Origin: Gallionella sp.
Lineage (GTDB): Bacteria > Pseudomonadota > Gammaproteobacteria > Burkholderiales > Gallionellaceae
Assembly: GCA_028689145.1 (NCBI GenBank)
Contig: JAQTWT010000007.1
Coordinates: forward strand, 1 to 64,000
Length of the DNA: 64,000 nt
Reading direction: 5' to 3'
This document shows positions 1 through 8,676 of the stretch, piece by piece (the stretch's first letter is position 1; every line of letters begins with the position of its first letter). The translations under genes and the position numbers were made by a program. The notes under the pieces were generated by a model. It searched no databases. It was not told where the DNA came from and saw only the letters and a program-made list of their open reading frames with translations.

Positions 1-42
1 GAAGAGGATGAACGGTACGACCAGATGAGACTAGGGCTGTAG
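1..42 (+). CDS. possible C-terminal end of a gene entering from the left edge
   Basis: Frame 1 is open from the first base and ends in TAG at 40-42, giving an acidic tail ending in MRLGL. A strong hairpin begins at the stop codon, as expected for the 3' end of a transcription unit. Thirteen residues are too few to assign a family. The open frame could also be chance. Confidence 0.3.
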   Translation, partial: EEDERYDQMRLGL

Positions 43-115
43 CCGCCTTGGGCGGCTCACGGTTTAATGGCCCCTTTGAGGGGCTCACCCAATAAGCCTC
101 CGGCTTTGCCGGAGG
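41..115 (+). terminator. three consecutive hairpins, probable terminator cluster
   Basis: Three stem-loops follow one another: AGCCGCC/GGCGGCT (41-57), GCCCC/GGGGC (70-84) and CCTCCGGC/GCCGGAGG (97-115). Each is followed by a similar CTCA or TCA tail. Only the last is followed by a T-rich stretch (119-129), so it is the best rho-independent terminator candidate. The similar layout of the three suggests duplication. Confidence 0.55.
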
Positions 116-150
116 TCATTTAACTTTTTCGTACTGGAGGTGGTCAAGGC

Positions 151-291
151 ATGGATCGATCCGGCAAGAAAGAATTCGCGCACCCTGCATCATCTTGGCA
201 AGGGCGCGTTTATGGTTGCGGGCAGGACGATCAAACTGCCGTCCAGAATGAAGTGATGATCAGGGTCAAACAAATTTCGGAGGCAACATGA
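151..291 (+). CDS. possible 46-aa small ORF coupled to the downstream gene
   Basis: An ATG at 151 opens a 46-codon frame whose TGA (289-291) overlaps the ATG of the next gene (288-290) as ATGA, an arrangement typical of translational coupling. GGAGG lies at 136-140, rather far upstream. A second frame (GTG 140 to TGA 254-256, 38 codons) overlaps it and is equally undistinguished. Neither product is recognisable, so this may simply be leader sequence. Confidence 0.2.
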   Translation: MDRSGKKEFAHPASSWQGRVYGCGQDDQTAVQNEVMIRVKQISEAT

Positions 292-941
292 GCAAACCGC
301 TGTTGGTGATCGGTAACAAGAACTATTCGTCCTGGTCGTTGCGCGCCTGGCTGATGCTGAAGCATGCCGGGGTGGATTTCGACGAGTTGCGCATTCCGTT
401 ATACGCGGAAGGCTATAAGGAAAAACTATTTGCCTGCTCGCCGGCCGGCAAGGTGCCGGTATACCGCGACGGCGACCTGCTGGTGTGGGATACGTTGGCA
501 ATTGGTGAATACCTGTATGAGTCCTATCCGTCGTTGTGGCCCGCGCAGCGCGAGGCGCGCGCCCGTGCCCGTTCGATCAGCGCGGAGATGCATTCAGGAT
601 TTATCCCGATACGTAAAGCGATGCCGATGAACATCCGCGCGCATGGCCGCAAGGCGGCGACATCCGCCGGACTCGAAGCCGATGTCGTGCGCGTCAAAGA
701 TATCTGGCGCGAGTCGCGCACGCAGTATGGCGCTGCCGGGCCGTGGTTGTTCGGCCAATACAGCATCGCGGATGCGATGTTCGCGCCGGTGGTGTTCCGC
801 TTTCTGACCTACGGCGCGGGCGAGCCGGGCGCAGTGGACGATTACATGCAGACCGTGGCGCGCGATCCGCTGGTGCAGGAGTGGCTGCGGGACAGCGCAG
901 CGGAGCAGGAGGTAATAGCGGGCAGCGAAGTAGGGGCTTAG
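288..941 (+). CDS. glutathione S-transferase family protein
   Basis: The 217-residue product has the length and two-domain layout of cytosolic glutathione transferases. An N-terminal thioredoxin-like half begins with residues around NKNYSSWSLRAW, where the Ser/Tyr region would activate glutathione. It has the cis-Pro context GKVPVY near residue 55 and the DTLAIGEYL helix near residue 70. The C-terminal half is all-helical. Family members conjugate or reduce electrophiles with glutathione in the cytosol; the substrate cannot be told from sequence. GGAGG at 280-284 precedes the ATG closely. It stands alone before radA, separated from it by a palindromic repeat. Confidence 0.85.
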   Translation: MSKPLLVIGNKNYSSWSLRAWLMLKHAGVDFDELRIPLYAEGYKEKLFACSPAGKVPVYRDGDLLVWDTLAIGEYLYESYPSLWPAQREARARARSISAEMHSGFIPIRKAMPMNIRAHGRKAATSAGLEADVVRVKDIWRESRTQYGAAGPWLFGQYSIADAMFAPVVFRFLTYGAGEPGAVDDYMQTVARDPLVQEWLRDSAAEQEVIAGSEVGA

Positions 942-966
942 TTTTGCGTGTTACATTACCAATGGC

Positions 967-1045
967 GTAGGCTGGTGGTGAGCAACGCGAACCCCAGCAT
1001 ATCGAGTCAACAGACGCTGGGGTTCGTGCCTCACCACCAGCCTAC
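967..1045. repeat. long GTAG/CTAC-ended palindrome, copy 1
   Basis: A 79-bp imperfect inverted repeat starts GTAGGCTGGTGGTGAG and ends with its complement CTCACCACCAGCCTAC. Inner arms around ACCCCAGC/GCTGGGGT are also complementary. A second copy with the same arms is at 21743-21819. The GTAG end is the tetranucleotide that flanks REP elements mobilised by RAYT transposases. It lies in the spacer between the transferase gene and radA and could also act as a terminator. Confidence 0.85.
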
Positions 1046-1106
1046 AAAACTGTTTGGTGGCGGGATATATGTGCGGTCTGGGTTGTAACGGTAACAGAGA
1101 GAATTT

Positions 1107-2468
1107 ATGGCAAAAGCAAAAACGATTTACTCCTGCACCGAGTGCGGCGGGCAGACGGCTAAATGGCAGGGACAGTGCCCGCATTGCATGGAGTGGAACA
1201 CGCTGATCGAGTCGGTCGCCGAGGCTGCCGCGCCCGGTGCCAAGAACCGTTTCAGTGCGCTGGCGGCGAGCGGCAAGGTGCAGATGCTGTCCGAGGTTGA
1301 GGCGGCGGAAGTGCCGCGCACGCCGACCGGCATTGAGGAATTCGACCGCGTGTTGGGTGGCGGGCTGGTGTCCGGCGCGGTGGTGCTGATCGGCGGCGAT
1401 CCGGGCATCGGCAAATCCACGCTGCTACTGCAAGTTCTGGCGCATCTGTCCAAACAACAAAATACTCTGTACGTCAGCGGCGAGGAATCGGCGCAGCAGA
1501 TCGCGTTGCGCGCCAAACGCTTGGCGCTGGATGCGCGCAGCCTGCGCCTGCTGCCGGAAATTCAGCTGGAAAAGATCCAGGCGGCCATTGCACACGATAA
1601 GCCGGACGTGGTGGTGATCGATTCGATCCAGACCGTGTATTCCGAGCAGCTCACCTCCGCGCCCGGCTCGGTGGCACAGGTGCGCGAATGTGCCGCGCAA
1701 CTCACGCGCATCGCCAAGAGCCAGAACATCACCATCATTCTGGTCGGCCATGTCACCAAGGAAGGTGCGCTGGCCGGGCCGCGCGTGCTGGAGCATATTG
1801 TCGATACGGTGCTGTATTTCGAGGGCGACACCCATTCCAGCTTCCGTCTGATCCGCGCGTTCAAGAACCGCTTTGGCGCGGTCAACGAGTTGGGTGTATT
1901 CGCCATGACCGAGAAGGGCCTGCGCGAGGTGAGCAATCCGTCCGCGCTGTTCTTGTCGCAGCATGGCGATCCGGTGGCAGGTTCGTGCGTGATGGTCACG
2001 CAGGAAGGCACCCGCCCGCTGCTGGTGGAGATACAGGCCTTGCTCGACGAGGCGCATTCGCCGAACGTGCGGCGACTGTCGCTGGGGTTGGAGCAGAACC
2101 GCTTGGCGATGTTGCTCGCGGTGTTGCATCGCCACGCGGGCATCGCCTGCTACGATCAGGATGTGTTCATCAACGCGGTGGGCGGCGTGAAGATCACTGA
2201 ACCGGGTGCCGATCTAGCGGTGATCCTCGCGATGGTGTCCAGCCTGCGCAACAAGCCGCTACCGGAGAAGCTGGTGGTGTTCGGCGAAGTCGGGCTGGCG
2301 GGCGAAGTGCGTCCGGTGCAGCGCGGTCAGGAACGTCTGCGCGAAGCCGCCAAACTGGGCTTCACCCAAGCCATCATTCCCAAGGCCAATACGCCCAAGC
2401 AGAAGATCGAAGGCATCGAGATCATCGCGGTGGAGCGCGTCGAAGAGGCAGTTAACCGGATGCGCTAG
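1107..2468 (+). CDS. radA: DNA repair protein RadA
   Basis: This is a RecA-like branch-migration helicase acting in recombinational repair. The 453-residue product has the full RadA architecture. There is an N-terminal C4 zinc finger (CTECGG...CPHC, residues 10-30). The Walker A motif GGDPGIGKST lies at 96-105 (K103), and a Walker B region VVVIDSIQT follows. The RadA-specific KNRFG motif is at 253-257, and the C-terminal Lon-protease-like domain carries the GEVGLAGEVRPV segment. Length matches the family (about 450-460 aa). AACAGAGAG lies upstream of the ATG. No partner gene is adjacent, which is common for radA. Confidence 0.97.
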   Translation: MAKAKTIYSCTECGGQTAKWQGQCPHCMEWNTLIESVAEAAAPGAKNRFSALAASGKVQMLSEVEAAEVPRTPTGIEEFDRVLGGGLVSGAVVLIGGDPGIGKSTLLLQVLAHLSKQQNTLYVSGEESAQQIALRAKRLALDARSLRLLPEIQLEKIQAAIAHDKPDVVVIDSIQTVYSEQLTSAPGSVAQVRECAAQLTRIAKSQNITIILVGHVTKEGALAGPRVLEHIVDTVLYFEGDTHSSFRLIRAFKNRFGAVNELGVFAMTEKGLREVSNPSALFLSQHGDPVAGSCVMVTQEGTRPLLVEIQALLDEAHSPNVRRLSLGLEQNRLAMLLAVLHRHAGIACYDQDVFINAVGGVKITEPGADLAVILAMVSSLRNKPLPEKLVVFGEVGLAGEVRPVQRGQERLREAAKLGFTQAIIPKANTPKQKIEGIEIIAVERVEEAVNRMR

Positions 2469-2591
2469 GGGCCCGGCGCGCCGTGGACTTGCACATGGCA
2501 CCTGCATTAGTTGTGCAGTTTGTCGTCCCGCGTTAAAGTTCGGCTCGGCACAAAAAAATAAAAAAACAACAAATCGGGGAGGGCGGTAGTT

Positions 2592-5030
2592 ATGGCGTTG
2601 ACCATTCTGGTTCTGGTGGCACTGGCGATTTTCACCGTGCTGGCCTTTTTCCGCGCATCCATTGTCAGCTGGGTGCTGGCGATAATGGTCATTGTGCCGC
2701 TGGTGGCGATTCAGGCGCGTTTTTCGGATTCTGTGTTGCTGGTCATTGGTGCCGCGCTGCTATTGTTTATCGTATTGTTCGGTATCCCAGCCGTGCGCCG
2801 CCCGGTGGTCAGTGCCACCGTGCTCAAAATTTTCCGCAGGGTACTGCCGCAAATTTCCCATACCGAACAGGAGGCGATCAATGCCGGTACGGTGTGGTGG
2901 GAGGGCGATCTGTTCAGCGGTGATCCCGATTGGGAGAAGCTGCATGCTTTCCCGAAGTGTTCCCTGAGCGAGACCGAGCAGGCATTCCTCGATAACGAAG
3001 TGGAGCAGTTGTGCGCCATGCTGGACGATTGGGACATCACCCACAACCGTGCCGATTTGCCCCCGGATGTCTGGCAGTTCATCAAGATCAAGGGCTTTTT
3101 CGGCATGATCATCCCCAAAAAATACGGGGGGCTGGAGTTTTCGGCGCAGGCGCATTCCGCGGTGGTGAGCAAAGTGGCATCGCGCAGCGGTACAGCGGCG
3201 GTGACGGTGATGGTGCCGAATTCGCTGGGGCCGGCCGAATTGTTGCTGCACTACGGCACAGACGAGCAGAAGGAGAAATATCTGCGCCGTCTGGCCTACG
3301 GCATCGAAGTGCCGTGCTTCGCACTGACCGGCCCGTTTGCCGGTTCCGATGCCGGCGCGATCCCCGACCACGGCGAGGTGTGCTACGGCGAATTCGCCGG
3401 GCAACAGAACGTGTTGGGCATCCGCGTGACTTGGGAGAAACGCTACATCACACTGGCACCGGTGGCGACGCTGCTCGGTCTGGCATTCAAACTGTACGAT
3501 CCGGGCCATTATCTGGGCGGCGAGGTCAATCGCGGCATCACGCTGGCATTGATTCCGACCGATACACCGGGTGTGCGCATCGGTCGCCGCCACTTTCCGC
3601 TGAATTCCGCATTCATGAACGGCCCGACGCAGGGCAAGGAGGTGTTCATCCCGATGGATTACATCATCGGCGGCACGGAGCGCGTGGGGCAGGGCTGGCG
3701 CATGCTGATGGAGTGTCTCGCGGCGGGACGCTCGATCTCGTTGCCCGCCAGCAGCATAGGCGGCATGAAGATGGCGGCACGCACCTGCGGTGCTTACGCA
3801 CGGGTGCGCAAGCAATTCCACCAGCCTATCGGCAGGTTCGAAGGCATCGAGGAGCCGCTGGCACGCATCGGCGCGCATACTTATATGGTTGATGCGGCGC
3901 GCCGGTTCACCGCTCTGGCACTGGATATCGGCGAGAAGCCGTCGGTGATCTCCGCTATCATCAAATACCACGCCACCGAGCGCGGGCGCATCGTGATGAA
4001 CGATGCGATGGACGTGCACGGCGGCAAGGGAATCTGTCTCGGTCCGGACAACTATCTGGCGCGCGACTACCAGCAAACGCCGATCGGCATCACCGTGGAA
4101 GGCGCGAATATCCTGACGCGCACCATGATCATCTTCGGACAGGGCGCAATCCGTTCCCATCCTTATGTGCTGAAAGAGATCGCGGCGGTGCACGACAGCG
4201 ACCACCAGCGCGCCCTGCACCAGTTCGACGAGGCGCTGTTCGGGCATATCGTTTTTGCGCTGGGCAATGCGGCGCGCAGCTTCGTGTTCGGTTTGAGCAA
4301 CGGGCGCGGCATGACCATGCCGTACGACGACGAGATCTACCGCTACTACCAGCAATTGACGCGATTCTCTTCGGCATTCGCTCTGAGTGCGGACGTGGCG
4401 ATGGCGGTATTGGGCGGTTCGCTGAAGCGGCGCGAGAAATTATCCGCGCGGATGGGCGATGTGCTGAGCCAGATGTACCTGTGTTCGGCAACGCTGAAAC
4501 GCTTTGAAGATGACGGCTCTCCCCTCGAGGATTTGCCGTTGCTGCATTGGGCGATGCAGGACGCGTTGTACAAAATCCAGCAGGCATTTGAAGGCGTGAT
4601 ACAAAATTTCCCGAACGCATTGGTGCGCCGGATATTGGGCATGCTGATCTTTCCGGTAGGGAAAAGTCTGTTGCCGCCTTCCGACCGCCTCGGGCACGAA
4701 ATCGCCGCGTTGCTGATGCAGCCGGGCGAGACGCGCGACCGCCTGACCGCGGGGATGTATCTGTCGCGCGACGAGCAGGATGCGGTGGGCGCGCTGGAAG
4801 CCGCGCTGCATAGCACGCTGGCATGCGAGCCGCTGCAAGCCAAACTTGATGAAGCGCACAAGTCGGGCAAGTTGCGTGCACCGGAGGAGTTGCTGCGTAT
4901 CGCCGAAGCGCGCGATCTGGGCATCATTACGGCTGAGCAGGCGTTGCAATTGCAGCGCGACTACGCGTTGCGTCGCAAGGTTATCATGGTGGATGATTTT
5001 GCTCCGGATCAGTTGCGGGTGAACAAATAA
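2592..5030 (+). CDS. fadE: membrane-associated acyl-CoA dehydrogenase, FadE type
   Basis: This flavoenzyme catalyses the first step of beta-oxidation, acyl-CoA to trans-2-enoyl-CoA. At 812 residues it has the long FadE form rather than the 380-residue soluble form. Two or three hydrophobic segments occupy residues 1-75. The acyl-CoA dehydrogenase core spans about 110-520, with the FAD/substrate segment CFALTGPFAGSDAGA near 245 and the C-terminal core segment DAMDVHGGKGI. A FadE-specific C-terminal extension follows. GGGAGGGCGG provides a strong ribosome site 8-10 nt before ATG. It opens a same-strand fatty-acid block whose next gene starts 19 nt after its stop. Confidence 0.95.
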   Translation: MALTILVLVALAIFTVLAFFRASIVSWVLAIMVIVPLVAIQARFSDSVLLVIGAALLLFIVLFGIPAVRRPVVSATVLKIFRRVLPQISHTEQEAINAGTVWWEGDLFSGDPDWEKLHAFPKCSLSETEQAFLDNEVEQLCAMLDDWDITHNRADLPPDVWQFIKIKGFFGMIIPKKYGGLEFSAQAHSAVVSKVASRSGTAAVTVMVPNSLGPAELLLHYGTDEQKEKYLRRLAYGIEVPCFALTGPFAGSDAGAIPDHGEVCYGEFAGQQNVLGIRVTWEKRYITLAPVATLLGLAFKLYDPGHYLGGEVNRGITLALIPTDTPGVRIGRRHFPLNSAFMNGPTQGKEVFIPMDYIIGGTERVGQGWRMLMECLAAGRSISLPASSIGGMKMAARTCGAYARVRKQFHQPIGRFEGIEEPLARIGAHTYMVDAARRFTALALDIGEKPSVISAIIKYHATERGRIVMNDAMDVHGGKGICLGPDNYLARDYQQTPIGITVEGANILTRTMIIFGQGAIRSHPYVLKEIAAVHDSDHQRALHQFDEALFGHIVFALGNAARSFVFGLSNGRGMTMPYDDEIYRYYQQLTRFSSAFALSADVAMAVLGGSLKRREKLSARMGDVLSQMYLCSATLKRFEDDGSPLEDLPLLHWAMQDALYKIQQAFEGVIQNFPNALVRRILGMLIFPVGKSLLPPSDRLGHEIAALLMQPGETRDRLTAGMYLSRDEQDAVGALEAALHSTLACEPLQAKLDEAHKSGKLRAPEELLRIAEARDLGIITAEQALQLQRDYALRRKVIMVDDFAPDQLRVNK

Positions 5031-5049
5031 ACGGGTGCAAGAGGGCAAC

Positions 5050-6969
5050 ATGGAAATACTGCAAAAGGATGTGATCACACCGCAGCAGGCGGGTACCTTG
5101 CACGGGCTGTTCGTGGAGCGCGTGCGCCGCTCGCCGGACAAAGTTGCCTACCACTATTTTCAGGATAATGCCTGGCGCGACATTACCTGGAGGGAGATGC
5201 TCGGCGAAGTGGCGCGCTGGCAGGCGGCGCTGGCCGGCTTGGCATTGCAGCGCGGCGACCGGGTGGCGATCATGCTGCGCAACTGCCCATACTGGATGAT
5301 GTTCGACCAGGCGGCGATGTCGCTCGGGCTGGTGGTGGTGCCGCTGTACACCGTGGACAGGCCGGACAATATCGCCTACATCGCCAACGATGCGGATGTA
5401 AAAGTGCTGCTGTTTGAAACCGACGAACAATGGCAGGCATTGCGCACGGTGCGCGACCAGATCGGCGGGGTGAAACTTTTCATCAGTATTGAGAACGTGC
5501 GCGACAGCAGCGAACCGCGCCTGCAAGCGATGGCCGAATTTCTGCCTGCCACCGCGAAGTTGCAATCGGGTAACCCTCTCCCCAACCCTCTCCCGATGCC
5601 CTCTCCTCAATCCTCTCCCGCAAGCGGGAGAGGAGGCGAACGAGAAAGGCAATCTTCAACCCCGGCGGGCGAGGGAGCAAACGCACCGCCGCACGGAATT
5701 TGTTCTAACGAACTGGCCAGCATCATTTACACCTCCGGCACCACCGGAAAACCGAAAGGCGTGATGCTGAGCCACGCCAATATGCTGACCAATGCGTATG
5801 CCTGTATGGGTTTTTTTCCGGTCAACGAAAGCGATACCTTTTTGTCATTTTTGCCGCTGTCGCATACTTTCGAGCGCACCGTGGGCTATTACCTGTCGGT
5901 GATGGCCGGAGCCAAGGTGGCTTTTGCGCGCTCCGTCGCGCAGTTGTCGGGGGATTTGCATATCGTCCGCCCGACCATTCTGATTTCGGTGCCGCGCATT
6001 TATGAACGTGTGTATAGCGCGATATGCACCAGTCTGGACGAGGGCTTGCCGTTGAAACGCAAGCTGTTCAATCTGGCGGTGAATATCGGCTGGGCGCGCT
6101 TTTTGAACCGGCAGGGGCGTGGCAAATGGCAATTATCATTCCTGCTCTGGCCGTTGTTGAACCTGCTGGTCGCGCAAAAAGTCCTCAACCATCTCGGCGG
6201 CAGGTTGCGTTTCGCCCTCAGTGGCGGCGCGGCATTGTCGCCGGAAATTTCGCGGGTGTTCATCGGGCTTGGGCTGCCGGTGATACAGGGCTACGGGTTG
6301 ACCGAGACCAGCCCGGTGATTAGCGGCAACCATCCGGAAAACAATTTCCCCGACAGCGTCGGCCAGCCGGTGCGCGATGTGCAGGTGAAACTGGGCGAGC
6401 TGAACGCACTGCTGGTAAGGGGGCCGAATGTGATGATGGGCTACTGGAACAACCCCGAGGCGACCAATGCGATCATCGACGCAGACGGCTGGCTGAACAC
6501 CGGCGATGTGGTGCGCCTCAGCGAAACCGGGCATATCTACATTACCGGCCGCACCAAGGAGATCATCGTCATGTCGAACGGCGAGAAGATCCCTCCGAGC
6601 GATATGGAACTGGCAATCTTGCACGATCCCCTGTTCGATCAGGTCATGATTATCGGCGAAGGTCGTCCCTATCTGGTGGCGCTGGTGGTGCTCAACGCGG
6701 AAGCGTGGAAATCCTTTGCCAGAGAAGTCGGGGTACGCGCCGATATGCCGGAAGCGCTGCATGATAGCCGCGTGGAAGGCAAGGTACTGAAACGGATCGC
6801 GCTCAGTCTGCGCGGTTTTCCCGGCTATGCGCATGTGCGCCGCGTGCTGCTGATGCAGGAACCGTGGACCATGGAAAGCGGTATGCTGACACCCACTCTG
6901 AAACTTAAACGCAGCAAAGTGGTGGGACAATATACGCCGCAGATCAACCATCTTTATGAGAGGCATTAG
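5050..6969 (+). CDS. long-chain acyl-CoA synthetase (AMP-forming) with in-frame repeat insertion
   Basis: This is an ANL-superfamily ligase that activates fatty acids to acyl-CoA with ATP and CoA, feeding FadE. The P-loop YTSGTTGKPKG, the QGYGLTETSP motif and the NTGDVV/GRTKEIIVMSNGEKI motifs are all present. I chose ATG 5050 because AAGAGGG lies 6-10 nt upstream; a GTG at 5035 is in frame but has no better site. The product (639 aa) is somewhat longer than the usual about 600. The excess is a Pro/Gly/Arg-rich tract (about residues 175-214) encoded by a palindromic repeat directly before the P-loop motif. The gene lies between fadE and a thioesterase gene. Confidence 0.93.
   Translation: MEILQKDVITPQQAGTLHGLFVERVRRSPDKVAYHYFQDNAWRDITWREMLGEVARWQAALAGLALQRGDRVAIMLRNCPYWMMFDQAAMSLGLVVVPLYTVDRPDNIAYIANDADVKVLLFETDEQWQALRTVRDQIGGVKLFISIENVRDSSEPRLQAMAEFLPATAKLQSGNPLPNPLPMPSPQSSPASGRGGERERQSSTPAGEGANAPPHGICSNELASIIYTSGTTGKPKGVMLSHANMLTNAYACMGFFPVNESDTFLSFLPLSHTFERTVGYYLSVMAGAKVAFARSVAQLSGDLHIVRPTILISVPRIYERVYSAICTSLDEGLPLKRKLFNLAVNIGWARFLNRQGRGKWQLSFLLWPLLNLLVAQKVLNHLGGRLRFALSGGAALSPEISRVFIGLGLPVIQGYGLTETSPVISGNHPENNFPDSVGQPVRDVQVKLGELNALLVRGPNVMMGYWNNPEATNAIIDADGWLNTGDVVRLSETGHIYITGRTKEIIVMSNGEKIPPSDMELAILHDPLFDQVMIIGEGRPYLVALVVLNAEAWKSFAREVGVRADMPEALHDSRVEGKVLKRIALSLRGFPGYAHVRRVLLMQEPWTMESGMLTPTLKLKRSKVVGQYTPQINHLYERH
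5572..5690. repeat. palindromic repeat read in frame inside the acyl-CoA synthetase gene
   Basis: A CCCTCTCCC-rich run leads into TCTCCCGCAAGCGGGAGA (a perfect stem), then GAACGAGAAAGGCAATCTTCAA. It encodes [17 protein letters not shown] and further residues with no counterpart in the ligase fold. The same core and flank occur inside lpxK (26328-26432, opposite genomic strand, same sense relative to the gene) and in shorter form inside the ATP-grasp-like gene (16226-16292). Confidence 0.85.
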
Positions 6970-6971
6970 TC

Positions 6972-7379
6972 ATGGATGAAAACCAGCCGCATACCACCAC
7001 CCTGCCGCAACGCGAACCGACCCTGCGCGTGGTCGCGATGCCTTCAGACTGCAACTATACCGGCGATGTGTTCGGCGGCTGGATCATGGGTCAGGTGGAT
7101 ATTGCCGGTAGTATTCCGGCGCTGCATCGCGCCAAGGGCAGGGTGGTGACGGTGGCGGTGAATTCATTCATCTTCAAGCAGCCGCTGTTCATGGGCGATA
7201 TGGTGAGTTTCTATACGCAGCTCATCAAAGTGGGGCGCACCTCGATCACCGTCAACGTCGAGGTTTATGCGCAACGCGATCCGCAGTGGCGGACTTGCGT
7301 AAAAGTCACCGAAGCGACACTGACCTATGTCGCGGTGGACGATAACCGCAAGCCGCGCGTCGTGCCGCCTGCCGATTGA
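6972..7379 (+). CDS. acyl-CoA thioesterase, YciA-like hotdog fold
   Basis: The 135-residue product matches short hotdog-fold acyl-CoA thioesterases of the YciA/BACH type. It begins with LRVVAMPSDCNYTGDVFGGWIMGQVDIAG, in which the N/D-containing segment forms the active site. It continues with the conserved FKQPLFMGDMVSFY strand. Such enzymes hydrolyse acyl-CoA to free acid and CoA and can relieve CoA sequestration during fatty-acid breakdown. The ATG lies 2 nt after the ligase stop codon, with AGAGGCATTAGTC upstream, so the two genes are probably co-translated. Confidence 0.9.
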   Translation: MDENQPHTTTLPQREPTLRVVAMPSDCNYTGDVFGGWIMGQVDIAGSIPALHRAKGRVVTVAVNSFIFKQPLFMGDMVSFYTQLIKVGRTSITVNVEVYAQRDPQWRTCVKVTEATLTYVAVDDNRKPRVVPPAD

Positions 7380-7434
7380 GGCAATGCGCGCAGCTTGTCG
7401 TGATTTTTAAAATTTTAGAGGGCCGTCGTCATGG

Positions 7435-8658
7435 TTGACGCGTGCCGGGATTGATATTGCAATGTTGTTTGATAATCACACACTGGTATTTTCTTTGATG
7501 CTGATCAGCGCCATGATGGCGCTGAGCCTGGCTGTCGTGTCATGGGGGCGGGAGCACGACAGCCTGAAAAAATGGGCGGGCGCGCTGGCGCTGGAGTCCG
7601 TGGCTTTTTTGCTGATCGATGCCCGCGGTACGATTCCCGATGGAATTTCCATCGTGTTTCCCGCCGTGCTGACGGTTGCCGCACAGGCATTGAAGCTCGC
7701 CGCGATTTATGAATACCGCGACCTGCCTTGGCCGCGCTGGCAATGCCTGTTGCCGGTGGGACTGGTTATCCTGATTTTTATCGCATTGCCGTATGACGAT
7801 TTTCGCGGCCGCTTGGTCTACGGCAGCCTGATCTACGGGGCGCAAATGCTGCTGATCCTGCAAATTTTGCGCAGCGATACCGAGTCGCGTGCCGGGCGTG
7901 CATGGTGGTTGCTGTTCGGTGCGACGCTGGCCATCCTGCCGTTTGTGGCAATGCGCGCGATTGCCGCGTTCTTCAGGCTCGTCGAGTTTGCCACGATCGA
8001 ATCAAGCGTTGCGCCCAACCCGGTGCAGATGGCGATCTTTATCGGTTTCATCGCGTTTGGCATATTGGGTTCGCTGGGCTTCATCCTGATGGTCAAGGAG
8101 CGCGCCGACCGCGTGATCCGCTCGCTGGCGATGATCGATTCGCTGACCGGCGTGTTCAACCGCCGTGCCTTCATGGAGCGCGCCGATAAGGAATACGCCA
8201 TCGCCCAGCGCAACAAGACTCCCCTCGCGCTGCTGATGATCGACATCGATTTTTTCAAGCGCATCAACGACCAATTCGGCCATCCGACCGGGGATGATGT
8301 GCTCACCGATGTGGCGCACCTGCTCGAATCGCGGCTGCGCAAGCAGGATACGCTGGGGCGCTACGGCGGCGAGGAGTTTTGCGTGCTGCTGCCCGCCACC
8401 GATGATGCCGGTGCCATGGCGGTGGCCGAAACACTGCGCCATACCGTGGAAAATACCCCGCTGGCAACCGAACGCAAGAGCATCTCCGCCACCGTCAGTA
8501 TCGGCGTGACCGTTTGTCCGGCATCCTGTGATAGCTGCAACATCGGGTTCGGCAAGCTGCTGGAAGATGCCGATGCGGCGCTCTATCAGGCCAAACATGA
8601 CGGGCGTAACCGCACGGTAATGTTGCAGTTCGGCTGCCGGAATACCGCGGCAGCCTGA
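7435..8658 (+). CDS. membrane-bound diguanylate cyclase (GGDEF)
   Basis: This enzyme makes cyclic di-GMP from two GTP. The N-terminal 215 residues hold about six hydrophobic segments. The C-terminal GGDEF domain begins near DSLTGVFNRRAF and contains the active-site GGEEF. The product-inhibition I-site RKQD lies five residues upstream of it, so the enzyme should be both active and feedback-inhibited. The start is uncertain. TTG 7435 and ATG 7462 are in frame. AGAGGG at 7418-7423 is best spaced for ATG 7431, which opens only a seven-codon ORF in another frame. The gene lies unexpectedly within fatty-acid genes. Confidence 0.92.
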   Translation: MTRAGIDIAMLFDNHTLVFSLMLISAMMALSLAVVSWGREHDSLKKWAGALALESVAFLLIDARGTIPDGISIVFPAVLTVAAQALKLAAIYEYRDLPWPRWQCLLPVGLVILIFIALPYDDFRGRLVYGSLIYGAQMLLILQILRSDTESRAGRAWWLLFGATLAILPFVAMRAIAAFFRLVEFATIESSVAPNPVQMAIFIGFIAFGILGSLGFILMVKERADRVIRSLAMIDSLTGVFNRRAFMERADKEYAIAQRNKTPLALLMIDIDFFKRINDQFGHPTGDDVLTDVAHLLESRLRKQDTLGRYGGEEFCVLLPATDDAGAMAVAETLRHTVENTPLATERKSISATVSIGVTVCPASCDSCNIGFGKLLEDADAALYQAKHDGRNRTVMLQFGCRNTAAA

Positions 8659-8676
8659 ATCATTTGAGGAGCAAAA

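Noticed and set aside
2760-4355. 531-codon open frame on the minus strand opposite fadE
   Set aside because: It is a shadow of the GC-rich fadE codons: no ribosome site, no recognisable domain, and His/Arg/Gln-rich composition typical of antisense frames.
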